From: Alicycliphilus denitrificans_A
GTDB lineage: Bacteria; Pseudomonadota; Gammaproteobacteria; Burkholderiales; Burkholderiaceae_C
Assembly (NCBI RefSeq): GCF_044792555.1
Contig: NZ_CP126238.1
Span: forward strand, 3,410,001-3,474,000
DNA length: 64,000 nt
Direction: 5' to 3'
This document shows positions 1-9,042 of the stretch, one piece after another. Made by a program: the position numbers and the translations under genes. How positions within the stretch are numbered: position 1 is the stretch's first letter; every line of letters starts with the position of its first letter. Below the pieces are notes generated by a model. It was not told the DNA's origin. It saw only the letters and a program-made list of their open reading frames with translations, and did not search any database.

Positions 1-803
1 ACCGGGAACACGTCCACGGCCGCGCCCAGCAGCTTCTTGTCGCGCAGCGCCTGGGCCAGCGGCTCGATCTCCACCACCGTGCCGCGCGAGGCGTTGATGA
101 GGATGGCGCCGGGCTTCATGGCGGCGATCTGCTGCGCGCCCATCATCCACTGGGTGGAAGGCAGCTCGGGCACATGCAGGCTCACGATGTCGCTCGCCGC
201 CAACAGAGCGTCCAGGCTGGGGGCCTGGCGCGCATTGCCCAGGGGCAGCTTGTTGACCACGTCGTGAAAAATCACCTGCATGCCCAGGCTCTCGGCCAGC
301 ACCGACAGCTGCGAGCCGATGGCGCCATAGCCCACGATGCCCAAGGTCTTGCCGCGCGCCTCATAGGCGTTGTCGGCACTCTTGAGCCAGCCGCCACGGT
401 GCGCCACGGCGTTCTTCTCGGGCACGCCGCGCAAGAGCAGGATGGCCTCGGCCAGCACCAGCTCGGCCACCGAACGGGTGTTGGAGTACGGCGCGTTGAA
501 CACCGCAATGCCGCGCTCGCGTGCGGCCTCCAGATCGACCTGGTTGGTGCCAATGCAGAAGCACCCCACGGCCACCAGCTTGTGCGCATGCGCAAACACC
601 TCGGCCGTGAGCTGGGTGCGCGAGCGTATGCCCAGGAAATGCACGTCCGCGATCTTCTTGCGCAGCTCCTCGCCCTCCAGCGCACCGGCCAGCACCTCGA
701 CCTGCATGTAGCCAGCGGCGCGCAACACCTCCACGGCACGCGGGTGCACGCCTTCGAGCAACAGAAACTTGATTTTGCTTTTTTCCAGGGATGTCTTGGT
801 CAT
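1..803 (-). CDS. serA: D-3-phosphoglycerate dehydrogenase, 3' part off the left edge
   Basis: First 267 codons of a minus-strand gene that leaves the window at base 1. The enzyme oxidises 3-phosphoglycerate with NAD+ in the first step of serine synthesis. Visible are the SerA-type CFCIGTNQ segment (residues 81-88), NAPYSNTRSVAEL (about 103-115) and the Rossmann nucleotide-binding GYGAIG (158-163). The His of the active site and any C-terminal ACT domain would lie outside the window. The ATG at 803 is chosen because it gives the usual short N-terminal extension before the first strand (KFLLLEGVH). It is divergent from the ugp operon, with a 329-base gap. Identity is firm because the CIGTNQ segment separates SerA from other 2-hydroxyacid dehydrogenases. 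Confidence 0.93.
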   Translation of the reverse strand, partial: MTKTSLEKSKIKFLLLEGVHPRAVEVLRAAGYMQVEVLAGALEGEELRKKIADVHFLGIRSRTQLTAEVFAHAHKLVAVGCFCIGTNQVDLEAARERGIAVFNAPYSNTRSVAELVLAEAILLLRGVPEKNAVAHRGGWLKSADNAYEARGKTLGIVGYGAIGSQLSVLAESLGMQVIFHDVVNKLPLGNARQAPSLDALLAASDIVSLHVPELPSTQWMMGAQQIAAMKPGAILINASRGTVVEIEPLAQALRDKKLLGAAVDVFP

Positions 804-978
804 AAAAGGGCAATCCAGGGCAGGCGCCTGCGGCAAGGCATGCAAAAAGAGTGTGCCGCGAAGGAAACAGGCTGCTTATTGTGCAGCGCACCATCGCCAT
901 CGACCTGCAGGCGATGGCATATCCATGTTTGCGACAGCGCCATAAACCGCGCCAAAACGCGCAGATTCGCACACAAAA

Positions 979-1000
979 CGTCACAGCAATGTCACAATTT
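979..1000 (+). promoter_or_regulatory. Pho-box-like direct repeat upstream of ugpB
   Basis: Two 7-base units, CGTCACA (979-985) and TGTCACA (990-996), are each followed by four bases, giving the 11-base period of PhoB sites (CTGTCAT plus 4). A further single CTGTCAT lies at 1070-1076. The ugp operon belongs to the Pho regulon in Escherichia coli, so phosphate control is plausible. The rest of the 804-1132 gap shows no gene. No convincing sigma-70 -35 box was found, as expected for a PhoB-activated promoter. Confidence 0.5.
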
Positions 1001-1132
1001 GGCCTTCCCGTCCGCTGGCGGGTTTCCCCGGTTGTTGCTGTTTTTTCGGCATGCGACAACGACACCGTGCTGTCATGAACCGCCCGCACCATTGCGGCCT
1101 TTATGACTTTCGTCCATCAACGAGGAGTACCC

Positions 1133-2446
1133 ATGCAATTCAAACAACTGGGATTGGCCGCATGCTTGCTTGCCACCGGCCTGACCGCACAGGCGCAAAC
1201 CGAGATCCAGTGGTGGCACTCGATGACCGCCGTGAACAACGAATGGGTCAACGATCTGGCCAAGGAATTCAACGCCAGCCAGAAGGATTACAAGATCGTG
1301 CCCACCTTCAAGGGCTCGTATGACGAATCCATGACCGCCGCGATTGCCGCTTTCCGCTCGGGCAATGCGCCGCACATCCTGCAGGTGTTCGAGGTGGGCA
1401 CGGCCACCATGATGGCCAGCAAGGGCGCCACCGTCCCCGTGGCCAAGGTCATGAAGGACGCGGGCGCCGACTTCAACCCCGCCGCCTACATCCCCGCCGT
1501 GGCCGCCTACTACACGGCGCCCGACGGGCAGATGCTGAGCTTTCCGTTCAACAGCTCGACCACCATCTTTTATTACAACAAGGACGCCTTCAAGAAGGCC
1601 GGCCTGAACCCCGACAAGGCACCCGCCACCTGGCCCGAGGTGTTCGAGGCGGCCAAGAAGCTCAAGGCCAGCGGCCACAGCTGCCCCATGACGCTGGCCT
1701 GGAACGGCTGGACCCAGCTCGAGTCCTTCTCCGCCTGGCACAACGTGGAATTTGCCACCGAGAAGAACGGCCTCTCGGCCAACGGCTACAAGGCACGCAT
1801 GAAGATCAACTCGCCCCTGCATGTGCGCCATATCGACAACCTGGCCCAGGCGGCCAAGGCGGGCGAATATGTCTACAAGGGCCGTGGCTCGACCGCCCAG
1901 GCCTCGTTCACCGCGGGTGAATGCGCCATGATCCAGACCTCGTCGGGCTACTACGGCGATGTGGCCAAGAACGCCAAGTTCGCCTACGGCCTGGCCCCCA
2001 TGCCCTACTACCCGGACGTCAAGGGCGCGCCGCAGAACACCGTCATCGGCGGCGCCTCGCTGTGGGTCATGTCCGGCAAGAAGGCCGAGGAATACAAGGG
2101 TGTGGCCCGGTTCTTCGAGTTCCTGTCGCAGACCAAGGTGCAGGCCGCCAGCCACCAGCGCACGGGCTATCTGCCCATCACCATGGGCGCCTACGAGCTG
2201 ACCGACAAATCCGGCTTCTACCAGAAGAACCCTGGCACCGACGTGGCCGTGAACCAGATGGTGCGCAAGGTGACGGACAACTCGCGCGGCATCCGCCTGG
2301 GCAACTACGTGCAGATCCGTACCATCGAGGACGAGGAGCTGGAGCAGGTCTGGTCCGGCAAGAAGTCGGCCAAGGAGGCGCTGGACGCCATCGTGACCCG
2401 CGGCAACGAGCTGCTGGCACGGTTTGAGAAGTCGTACAAGAGGTAA
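1133..2446 (+). CDS. ugpB: sn-glycerol-3-phosphate ABC transporter, periplasmic binding protein
   Basis: 437-residue periplasmic solute-binding protein that captures glycerol-3-phosphate or its diesters for UgpAEC. A signal peptide ends at about residue 21 (LTAQAQ). The mature start IQWWHSM and the later segments FKGSYDES, FPFNSSTTIFYYNK and GASLWVM fit family 1 extracellular binding proteins, and the length matches E. coli UgpB (438). The ATG at 1133 is preferred over one at 1103 because GAGGAG sits 7 bases before it and the signal peptide then starts correctly. It is the first gene of ugpB-A-E-C-Q. A terminator-like hairpin follows, as is common where the binding protein must outnumber the membrane subunits. 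Confidence 0.95.
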   Translation: MQFKQLGLAACLLATGLTAQAQTEIQWWHSMTAVNNEWVNDLAKEFNASQKDYKIVPTFKGSYDESMTAAIAAFRSGNAPHILQVFEVGTATMMASKGATVPVAKVMKDAGADFNPAAYIPAVAAYYTAPDGQMLSFPFNSSTTIFYYNKDAFKKAGLNPDKAPATWPEVFEAAKKLKASGHSCPMTLAWNGWTQLESFSAWHNVEFATEKNGLSANGYKARMKINSPLHVRHIDNLAQAAKAGEYVYKGRGSTAQASFTAGECAMIQTSSGYYGDVAKNAKFAYGLAPMPYYPDVKGAPQNTVIGGASLWVMSGKKAEEYKGVARFFEFLSQTKVQAASHQRTGYLPITMGAYELTDKSGFYQKNPGTDVAVNQMVRKVTDNSRGIRLGNYVQIRTIEDEELEQVWSGKKSAKEALDAIVTRGNELLARFEKSYKR

Positions 2447-2466
2447 GCCGCACGCAGTCCCGAACC

Positions 2467-2502
2467 ACCGCACGCAGGCCAAACGGCCTGCGGCGGTTTT
2501 TT
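2467..2502 (+). terminator. Rho-independent terminator/attenuator between ugpB and ugpA
   Basis: A GC-rich stem (ACCGCACGCAGGCC against GGCCTGCGGCGG, one bulge) with a four-base loop AAAC is followed by TTTTTT at 2497-2502. It lies inside the operon, 15 bases before the ugpA start, so it probably reduces rather than stops downstream transcription. Confidence 0.8.
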
Positions 2503-2516
2503 GTTGGTGAACCCCC

Positions 2517-3398
2517 ATGGAAAAACGTGTCCTCTTTCGTTCCACCTGGCTGCCCTGGGTGCTGATCGCGCCGCAGCTGGCCATCATCGGCATCTTCTTC
2601 TTCCTGCCGGCGGGCCAGGCCGTGCTGCAGTCCTTCCAGGTGGAGGACGCCTTTGGCATGAGCCGCGAATGGGTGGGGCTGGACAACTTCCGTCAGCTGC
2701 TGGACAACCCGGACTACCTGGGCTCGTTCCAGCGCACGGCCCTGTTCTCGGTGCTGGTCGCCAGCATAGGCATCGTGGTGTCGCTGGCGCTGGCCATCTA
2801 TGCCGACCGCATCGTGCGCTTTGCCATGGTCTACAAGACTCTGCTCATCGTGCCCTACGCCGTGGCGCCGGTGATCGCCGGTGTGCTGTGGGTGTTCCTG
2901 TTCTCGCCCTCGATCGGCGTCGTCACCCACTACCTGGGTCGGCTGGGCTACCAGTGGAACCACCTGATGAACGAAGACCAGGCCATGGCGCTAATCGTGC
3001 TGGCCTCGGTGTGGAAGCAGATTTCCTACAACTTCCTGTTCTTCCTGGCGGGCCTGCAGTCGATACCCAAGGCGCTCATCGAGGCCGCCTCCATCGACGG
3101 CGCCGGCCCCTGGCGGCGCTTCTGGAACATCCAGTTGCCGCTCTTGTCGCCCACCACCTTCTTCCTGCTGGTGATCAACATCGTCTACGCGTTCTTCGAC
3201 ACCTTCGGCATCATCGACGCCGCGACCCAGGGCGGGCCGGGCCAGTCCACCTCCATCCTGGTCTACAAGGTGTACCTGGACGGCTTCAAGGCGCTGGACC
3301 TGGGCGGCTCGGCCGCGCAGTCGGTGGTGCTGATGTGCATCGTCGTGGTGCTGACGGTGATCCAGTTCCGCTACGTGGAAAAGAAAGTCCAATACTGA
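2517..3398 (+). CDS. ugpA: sn-glycerol-3-phosphate ABC transporter permease UgpA
   Basis: 293-residue inner-membrane permease with six predicted membrane segments, the first at about residues 10-33. The cytoplasmic EAA loop that contacts the ATPase is visible as IEAASIDGAGPWRRF at about 185-200. Length is close to E. coli UgpA (295). It pairs with UgpE, encoded 7 bases downstream, to form the channel, and is fed by UgpB. It starts directly after the intra-operon hairpin, so its expression may depend on read-through. Confidence 0.94.
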   Translation: MEKRVLFRSTWLPWVLIAPQLAIIGIFFFLPAGQAVLQSFQVEDAFGMSREWVGLDNFRQLLDNPDYLGSFQRTALFSVLVASIGIVVSLALAIYADRIVRFAMVYKTLLIVPYAVAPVIAGVLWVFLFSPSIGVVTHYLGRLGYQWNHLMNEDQAMALIVLASVWKQISYNFLFFLAGLQSIPKALIEAASIDGAGPWRRFWNIQLPLLSPTTFFLLVINIVYAFFDTFGIIDAATQGGPGQSTSILVYKVYLDGFKALDLGGSAAQSVVLMCIVVVLTVIQFRYVEKKVQY

Positions 3399-3405
3399 GG
3401 CCCCC

Positions 3406-4254
3406 ATGGTTGACCGCAATCCCTGGCTGACTTTTCTCTCCCACGTCGTGCTCATCCTGGGCGTGGCCATCGTGGCGTTTCCGCTCTACCTGGCGCTCGT
3501 CGCCTCCACGCACACGGCCGAGGCCATCGTGCAGTCGCCCATGCCGCTCTTGCCCGGCGTACACATGTGGGAGAACTACCGCGACGCCCTGCTGGGCTCG
3601 GGCAAGCTGGGCTCCAACACCAACGTGGTGCACATGATGTGGGTGAGCTTCGTCGTGGCCATCACCATCACGCTGGGCAAGATCGCCATCTCGCTGCTGT
3701 CGGCGTTCGCCATCGTCTACTTCCGCTTCCCGTTCAAGATGCTGTGCTTCTGGGCGATCTTCCTCACGCTGATGCTGCCCGTGGAGGTGCGCATCCTGCC
3801 AACCTACAAGGTGGTGGCCGACCTGGGCCTGCTCAACAGCTACGCCGGCCTGTCGCTGCCGCTCATCGCCTCGGCCACGGCCACCTTTTTGTTCCGCCAG
3901 TTCTTCCTCACCGTGCCCGACGAGCTGGTGGAGGCCGCGCGCATCGACGGCGCCGGGCCCATGCGCTTCTTCAAGGACATCCTGGTGCCGCTGTCGCGCA
4001 CCTCGATCGCGGCGCTGTTCGTGATCCAGTTCATCTACGGCTGGAACCAGTACCTGTGGCCGCTCCTGATGACCACCAGCGAGGACATGTACCCGGTGGT
4101 CATCGGCATCAAGCGCATGCTGGCCGGTGGCGAGGCCGCGGTGGACTGGAATATCGTCATGGCCACCGCCATCCTCGCCATGCTGCCGCCCACGCTGGTG
4201 GTGATCCTGATGCAGAAGTGGTTCGTCAAGGGCCTGGTGGATACCGAAAAGTAA
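3406..4254 (+). CDS. ugpE: sn-glycerol-3-phosphate ABC transporter permease UgpE
   Basis: 282-residue second permease subunit. It has six predicted membrane spans and the EAA motif VEAARIDGAGPMRFF at about residues 180-194. The N-terminus NPWLTFLSHVVLILGV fits UgpE of E. coli (281 residues). The gene follows ugpA after 7 bases. Unlike the usual ugpAEC order, the next gene is not ugpC but a DUF4160/DUF2442 pair starting 5 bases later, so the operon has taken up a foreign module without losing its other genes. Confidence 0.94.
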   Translation: MVDRNPWLTFLSHVVLILGVAIVAFPLYLALVASTHTAEAIVQSPMPLLPGVHMWENYRDALLGSGKLGSNTNVVHMMWVSFVVAITITLGKIAISLLSAFAIVYFRFPFKMLCFWAIFLTLMLPVEVRILPTYKVVADLGLLNSYAGLSLPLIASATATFLFRQFFLTVPDELVEAARIDGAGPMRFFKDILVPLSRTSIAALFVIQFIYGWNQYLWPLLMTTSEDMYPVVIGIKRMLAGGEAAVDWNIVMATAILAMLPPTLVVILMQKWFVKGLVDTEK

Positions 4255-4259
4255 CCCCC

Positions 4260-4496
4260 ATGCCCACCGTTCTACGCATAGGCGCTTACCGTTTCTTCTT
4301 CTATTCCAATGAAAAGGGCGAGCCGCGCCACATCCATGTACAACAGCAAAATATGCTGGCCAAATTCTGGTTGCAACCCGTCGCTCTTGCCAACAGCAGC
4401 GGCTTTTCTGCGCAAGACCTCAGAAAACTCAGCGAGCTGGTCACCACGCACCAAACCACATTCACGGAGGCCTGGAATGAATTCTTTGGCGCTTGA
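4260..4496 (+). CDS. DUF4160 domain protein
   Basis: 78-residue small soluble protein. The start MPTVLRIGAYRFFFYSNE and the central GEPRHIHVQ are the hallmark of DUF4160, in which the RFFFYSxE and HIHV segments are conserved. Function is not established. Such genes are often found next to a DUF2442 gene, as here, and the pair has the size and overlap of toxin-antitoxin modules, but that role is inference. It overlaps the next gene by 20 bases in another frame, so translation is probably coupled. It lies between ugpE and ugpC on the same strand. Confidence 0.85.
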   Translation: MPTVLRIGAYRFFFYSNEKGEPRHIHVQQQNMLAKFWLQPVALANSSGFSAQDLRKLSELVTTHQTTFTEAWNEFFGA

Positions 4497-4752
4497 ATTC
4501 TCCCCTCATGCCGTCGCCCTGCGCTTTACCAGCGACAGCCTGGTGGTCACTTTGCACGATGGCCGTGAACTGTCCGTGCCGCTGGCCTGGTTTCCGCGCC
4601 TGGTGCGCGCCACGCCAGAGCAGCTGGCCCAGTTCGAATGGCTAGGCATGGGCGAAGGCATCCACTGGCCTGCGCTCGACGAAGACATTTCCGTCCTGGG
4701 CCTACTCGAAGGCCGCCCCAGCACCGAACTGCGGCCCACGCCCAACCCATAA
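4477..4752 (+). CDS. DUF2442 domain protein
   Basis: 91-residue protein containing the DUF2442 pattern: VTLHDGRELSVPLAWFPRL at about residues 26-44, then IHWPALDEDISVLGLL near the C-terminus. The ATG at 4477 has GGAGG at 4466-4470 within the end of the DUF4160 gene, which sets the start and implies translational coupling. The family is small, widespread and uncharacterised, and some members carry DNA-binding extensions, though this one does not. Partner of the preceding DUF4160 gene. ugpC begins 21 bases after it. Confidence 0.85.
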   Translation: MNSLALEFSPHAVALRFTSDSLVVTLHDGRELSVPLAWFPRLVRATPEQLAQFEWLGMGEGIHWPALDEDISVLGLLEGRPSTELRPTPNP

Positions 4753-4773
4753 CGCTCAACGCACAACCTGACA

Positions 4774-5781
4774 ATGGCATCCATCTCCCTCAAGAACATC
4801 GTCAAGCGCTATGGCAGCGGCAAATCCGCCGTGCCGGTGATCCACGGCGTGAACGCCGAGATCGGGGACGGCGAATTCATCGTCCTGGTCGGGCCCTCGG
4901 GCTGCGGCAAGTCCACGCTCCTGCGCATGATCGCGGGACTGGAGGAAATCACCGGGGGCGATCTCTTCATCGGCGACAAGCGGGTCAACGGCCTGGAGCC
5001 GGCCAGGCGCAACATCGCCATGGTGTTCCAGAACTACGCGCTCTACCCGCACATGAGCAACTACGAGAACATGGCCTATGGCCTGAAGCTCGCCAAAGTG
5101 CCCAAGGACGAAATCAAGCGCCGCGTGGACAAGGCCGCCAAGATCCTGGAACTGTCGCACCTGCTCGAACGCAAGCCGCGCGAGCTCTCGGGCGGCCAGC
5201 GCCAGCGCGTGGCCATGGGCCGCGCCATCGTGCGCGAGCCGCAGGTGTTCCTGTTCGACGAACCGCTGTCCAACCTGGACGCCAAGCTGCGCGGCCAGAC
5301 GCGCATCGAGATCCAGAAGCTGCACGCCGAGCTGGGCATCACCAGCCTGTTCGTCACCCACGACCAGGTCGAGGCCATGACGCTGGCGCAGCGCATGATC
5401 GTCATGAACGCCGGCAACGTGGAGCAGTTTGGCACGCCCGAGGAGGTCTACCACGCGCCGGCCTCCACCTTCGTCGCGGGCTTCATCGGTTCACCGCCCA
5501 TGAACCTGCTGAAGAATGCCCCCGGCGGCCAGGCCGGGCGCATCCTGGGCATCAGGCCCGAGCATATTGACCTGTGCGACGGCGGCGGCTGGCCATTCCA
5601 GGTGGAAACCGTGGAGCTGCTGGGCGCCGAGCGCCTGCTATACGGCAAGGTGGGCGGCGAGGACGTGACGGTGCGCGTGGAAGAAGGCAACGCCTACCCC
5701 CGCCCCGGCGAGACGGCGCGGATCCTGCCGCGCGAGGACCGCCTGCACTGGTTCAGCCAGGAAACCGGCAAGAGGATCTGA
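4774..5781 (+). CDS. ugpC: sn-glycerol-3-phosphate ABC transporter ATP-binding protein
   Basis: 335-residue ATPase of the CUT1 family that powers the Ugp importer. Walker A GPSGCGKST is at residues 40-48, the ABC signature LSGGQRQR at about 138, Walker B VFLFDEPLSNLDAKLR at about 158, and the H-loop FVTHDQ at about 195. A C-terminal TOBE-like regulatory region follows (LGIRPEHIDL). It is slightly shorter than E. coli UgpC (356). Its stop overlaps the ugpQ start (TGATG at 5779-5783). Confidence 0.95.
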   Translation: MASISLKNIVKRYGSGKSAVPVIHGVNAEIGDGEFIVLVGPSGCGKSTLLRMIAGLEEITGGDLFIGDKRVNGLEPARRNIAMVFQNYALYPHMSNYENMAYGLKLAKVPKDEIKRRVDKAAKILELSHLLERKPRELSGGQRQRVAMGRAIVREPQVFLFDEPLSNLDAKLRGQTRIEIQKLHAELGITSLFVTHDQVEAMTLAQRMIVMNAGNVEQFGTPEEVYHAPASTFVAGFIGSPPMNLLKNAPGGQAGRILGIRPEHIDLCDGGGWPFQVETVELLGAERLLYGKVGGEDVTVRVEEGNAYPRPGETARILPREDRLHWFSQETGKRI

Positions 5782-6539
5782 TGAGCGCCCCCCTGTCCCC
5801 CTGGCCCTACCCACGCTGGATCGCCCACCGCGGCGCGGGCAGGCTCGCGCCCGAGAACACCCTGGCCGCCTTCCGCCTGGGCGCGCGCCACGGATACCGC
5901 ATGTTCGAATGCGACGTCAAGCTGTCGAGCGACGGCGTACTCGTACTGCTGCACGACGCCACGCTGGAGCGCACCACCAGCGGCCATGGTCTGGCCGGCG
6001 CGCAGCCCTGGCGCGAGCTGGCGCAGCTCGATGCCGGCGGCTGGCACTCGCGCCAGTACGCGGGCGAACCCCTGCCCACCCTGACCAACGTGGCGCGCTG
6101 GTGCATCGCCAACGGCTACCACCTGAACATCGAGATCAAGCCCACGCCCGGCACCGAGCCGGAAACCGGCCGCGCCGTGGCCCAGCTCGCGGCACAGCTG
6201 TGGCAGGGCCAGGCCGCGGCGCCGCTGCTGACCTCGTTCAAGGCTGCCGCCCTGGCGGCTGCGCGCGAAGCAGCGCCGCAGCTGCCGCGCGGCCTGCTGG
6301 TGGACAAGCTGGCCGAGGGCGACGCCGACATGCAGACGGCCTTGCAGCTGGCCTGCCAGGCCATGGTGCTCAACCATGGCCTGTGGGACGCGGCCCTGGT
6401 CGCCCAGGTGCATGGCCGCGGCATGCGCTGCCTGAGCTACACCGTGAACGACGCATGGGCCGCCGAGCGCCTGATCGCGCTGCGCACCGACGGCATCATC
6501 ACCGACCGCGTGGATCTGTTCAGCCCCGCGGCAGGCTGA
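5781..6539 (+). CDS. ugpQ: Glycerophosphodiester phosphodiesterase UgpQ
   Basis: 252-residue cytoplasmic enzyme that hydrolyses glycerophosphodiesters to glycerol-3-phosphate and an alcohol, acting on the imported substrate. The GDPD motif is present: IAHRGAGRLAPENT (residues 13-26) with the catalytic HR, then FECDVKLSSDGVLVLLHD with the metal-binding E-x-D and the second catalytic His. EIKPTPG supplies a further metal ligand. No signal peptide, which separates it from periplasmic GlpQ. The ATG overlaps the ugpC stop, confirming that it is the last gene of the operon. Confidence 0.94.
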   Translation: MSAPLSPWPYPRWIAHRGAGRLAPENTLAAFRLGARHGYRMFECDVKLSSDGVLVLLHDATLERTTSGHGLAGAQPWRELAQLDAGGWHSRQYAGEPLPTLTNVARWCIANGYHLNIEIKPTPGTEPETGRAVAQLAAQLWQGQAAAPLLTSFKAAALAAAREAAPQLPRGLLVDKLAEGDADMQTALQLACQAMVLNHGLWDAALVAQVHGRGMRCLSYTVNDAWAAERLIALRTDGIITDRVDLFSPAAG

Positions 6540-6570
6540 ACGCGGCGCGGCGCGAGCCGACAATGCGCCC

Positions 6571-9033
6571 ATGAATCGCAGCCATCGCCCCTGCCCGTCG
6601 CCACTGCCGCCCCCGTTGCTGGCCTGGCTGCTGGCACTCTGGCTCGCCTGCCTGGGCATCCCCGCCGCGCAGGCCCAGCCCCTGCCGGCGGCCGCCCCCG
6701 CTGCCACGGCCCCCGAAGACAACAGTCCCCTGCCCCAGGTCGATGAGCTGCGCAAGCAGCTCGATGCCATACCGCAAAAGCTCGGCGAGCTTGACGACGG
6801 GCGCAAGCTGCTGGCCGATGTCAACTCCATCGGTCAGGCGGCCGAACGCGTCGTCGCGCGCCGCGGCCTCGAGCTCGCCGATGTGGACCAGCGCCTGGCG
6901 GGCCTGGGCCCCGCGCCCGAAAAGGGCGCACCCGCAGACGCGCCCGATGTGGCGCAGCAGCGCACAGCCCTGAACAAGCAGCGCACGGCCATCGATTCCG
7001 AGCTCAAGCTGGCGCGCCTGATCGCCGTCGATGCCGAGCAGCGCAGCGCGGACCTGCAGCGCCAGTGGCGCGCGCAGTTCCAGGCCCAGCTCACCTCGCG
7101 CACCGACTCGCCGCTCGCCCCCAGCTTCTGGCGCAACCTGCGCTACGCCCTGCCCGGCGACTACGCGCGCCTGAAGGGCTTGGGCGCAGACCTGGCCGGC
7201 GCCGTGGACACCGGCCTGCAGTCGCCCCGCGGCAACCAGTTCCTGGGCTATCTTGGGCTGGCGCTGCTGCTGGCCGTGGGAGGCACCTGGCTGGCCAAGC
7301 GCATCCTGGTGCGGGCGCTGCCGCACCGCTTGCCAGCGGCGCGGCTGCGGCGCTCGCTGCTGGCGGCCGCCGCCATCGTGGCCAACGTGCTCATCATCGG
7401 CACTGCACTGCAGCTGGCCTGGAGCGGCATCCAGCCCGGCGGCGTGCTGGACGAGGACATGCTCGCGCTGCAGCAGGCCAGCCTGCGCGCCGCCGCCTAC
7501 GCCACCTTCGTGATCACGCTGGGGCAGGCGCTGCTGTCGCGGCGGCACAGCTCCTGGCGCCTGCTGCCCATCTCCGATGCGCTGGCGCGGCGGCTGAGCC
7601 CCTTCCCCTGGTGGATCGCCCTGCTCTCGGCCCTGGGCGGGCTGGTGACGGACGTGAACGCCATCGTGGGCGCCAGCCTGGCGACCGAAGTCCTGGTGCA
7701 TGCGCTGTTCGCGCTGCTGATGTCCATCACGGTGGCCGCAGCGCTGGGCCACCTGCGCGCCACGCCGGCTGCGCCCGCCGGCGGCGAGGGGGCCGCAGCC
7801 GCAGGCGAAACCGGGCGCCCGCTGTGGCTGGGCCTGATCCTGGCTGGCGCCGGCCTGGCCGTGGCCATCACGGTGCTGGCCGTGGCGCTGGGCTATATCG
7901 CGCTGGCCGGCATGCTGGCGCGGCAAATGGTCTGGTCGGGCGTGGTGTTTGCCGCCACCTACCTGCTGATCCAGCTGGTGGACGACCTGTGCGAGGCGTT
8001 GCTCTCGTCCAAGGGCGATTTCGGCAGACGCATCCACGCCACGCTGGGCATAGAGGCCCGGCTGCTGGACCAGACGGCGGTGCTGACCTCGGGCGTGCTG
8101 CGCGTGCTGCTGTTCTACTTCATGGTGATCGCGCTCATGGCGCCGCTGGGCACCCATCCGGACGAGCTGTTTCGCCGCGGCAGCAACGTGGACCGCAGCC
8201 TGAAGATCGGCGACTTCACGCTCGCGCCCCAGGCGCTGTTCACGGCGCTGGCAGTGATCTGCGCGGGCTTTCTGACGATCCGCATCGTCAAGCGCTGGCT
8301 CAGCGACCGCTACTTCCCACACACGGCGCTGGAGCCCGGCATGCGCAGCTCCATCGTCACGCTGCTGGGCTACGTGGGCGGCGTGGTGGTGATCGCGGTG
8401 GCGCTGGCGGGCCTGGGCATCAGCGTGGAGCGCATCGCCTGGGTCGCCAGCGCGCTGTCGGTGGGCATAGGCTTTGGCCTGCAGGCCATCGTGCAGAACT
8501 TCATCTCCGGGCTGATCCTGCTGGCCGAGCGCCCGGTGAAGGTTGGCGACTGGGTAGTGCTGGGCGAGACCGAGGGCGACGTGCGCCGCGTGAACGTGCG
8601 CGCCACCGAGATCCAGCTCTGGGACCGCTCCACGGTGATCGTGCCCAACTCCGAATTCATCACCAAGACCGTGCGCAACATGACGCTGGGCAGCGCCCAG
8701 GGCCGCGTGCTGCTGCGCCTGCCCGCGCCGCTGGACGCCGATGCGCGGCGCCTGCGCGCGCTGGTCCTGCAGGCCTTCGAGGCGCACCCGGACATCCTGG
8801 AGACACCCGCCCCTTCGGTCACGCTGGAGGGCATACAAAACGGCACGCTCACCTTTCTAGCCATCGGCTACGTGGGCAGCCCGCGCCAGGTCTCGGGCGT
8901 GAGGAGCGAGCTGCTGTTCGCCATCCTCGACGCGCTGCGCGAGGCGGGCCTGGCCTTGTCGCCGCCGGCCACCATTTCGGTGGCGCAGACCCAGCGCGCG
9001 CCGGCGCAGGAGCCAGCGCCGAAAGAGGCCTGA
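6571..9033 (+). CDS. DUF3772 / MscS mechanosensitive channel family protein
   Basis: 820-residue inner-membrane protein. A signal-like N-terminus (to about residue 35, IPAAQAQ) leads into a periplasmic region predicted as coiled coil, a DUF3772 segment (about 165-215, RTDSPLAPSFWRNLRYALPGDY), many membrane spans (about 220-620), and the MscS pore and beta domain (VGIGFGLQAIVQNFISG, then RPVKVGDWV and VPNSEFITKTVRN). It belongs to the large KefA/YbdG-like MscS group rather than the short MscS type. It likely releases solutes on hypo-osmotic shock. It follows ugpQ by 31 bases but has no obvious functional link to it. Confidence 0.9.
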   Translation: MNRSHRPCPSPLPPPLLAWLLALWLACLGIPAAQAQPLPAAAPAATAPEDNSPLPQVDELRKQLDAIPQKLGELDDGRKLLADVNSIGQAAERVVARRGLELADVDQRLAGLGPAPEKGAPADAPDVAQQRTALNKQRTAIDSELKLARLIAVDAEQRSADLQRQWRAQFQAQLTSRTDSPLAPSFWRNLRYALPGDYARLKGLGADLAGAVDTGLQSPRGNQFLGYLGLALLLAVGGTWLAKRILVRALPHRLPAARLRRSLLAAAAIVANVLIIGTALQLAWSGIQPGGVLDEDMLALQQASLRAAAYATFVITLGQALLSRRHSSWRLLPISDALARRLSPFPWWIALLSALGGLVTDVNAIVGASLATEVLVHALFALLMSITVAAALGHLRATPAAPAGGEGAAAAGETGRPLWLGLILAGAGLAVAITVLAVALGYIALAGMLARQMVWSGVVFAATYLLIQLVDDLCEALLSSKGDFGRRIHATLGIEARLLDQTAVLTSGVLRVLLFYFMVIALMAPLGTHPDELFRRGSNVDRSLKIGDFTLAPQALFTALAVICAGFLTIRIVKRWLSDRYFPHTALEPGMRSSIVTLLGYVGGVVVIAVALAGLGISVERIAWVASALSVGIGFGLQAIVQNFISGLILLAERPVKVGDWVVLGETEGDVRRVNVRATEIQLWDRSTVIVPNSEFITKTVRNMTLGSAQGRVLLRLPAPLDADARRLRALVLQAFEAHPDILETPAPSVTLEGIQNGTLTFLAIGYVGSPRQVSGVRSELLFAILDALREAGLALSPPATISVAQTQRAPAQEPAPKEA

Positions 9034-9042
9034 TGCTTTTTT

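Noticed and set aside
1073..2686. 537-codon frame antisense to ugpB
   Set aside because: Low-complexity His/Gly/Val-rich shadow; ugpB is unmistakable.
6520..8838. 772-codon frame antisense to the MscS gene
   Set aside because: Gln/His/Ala/Gly-rich shadow with no recognisable motif.
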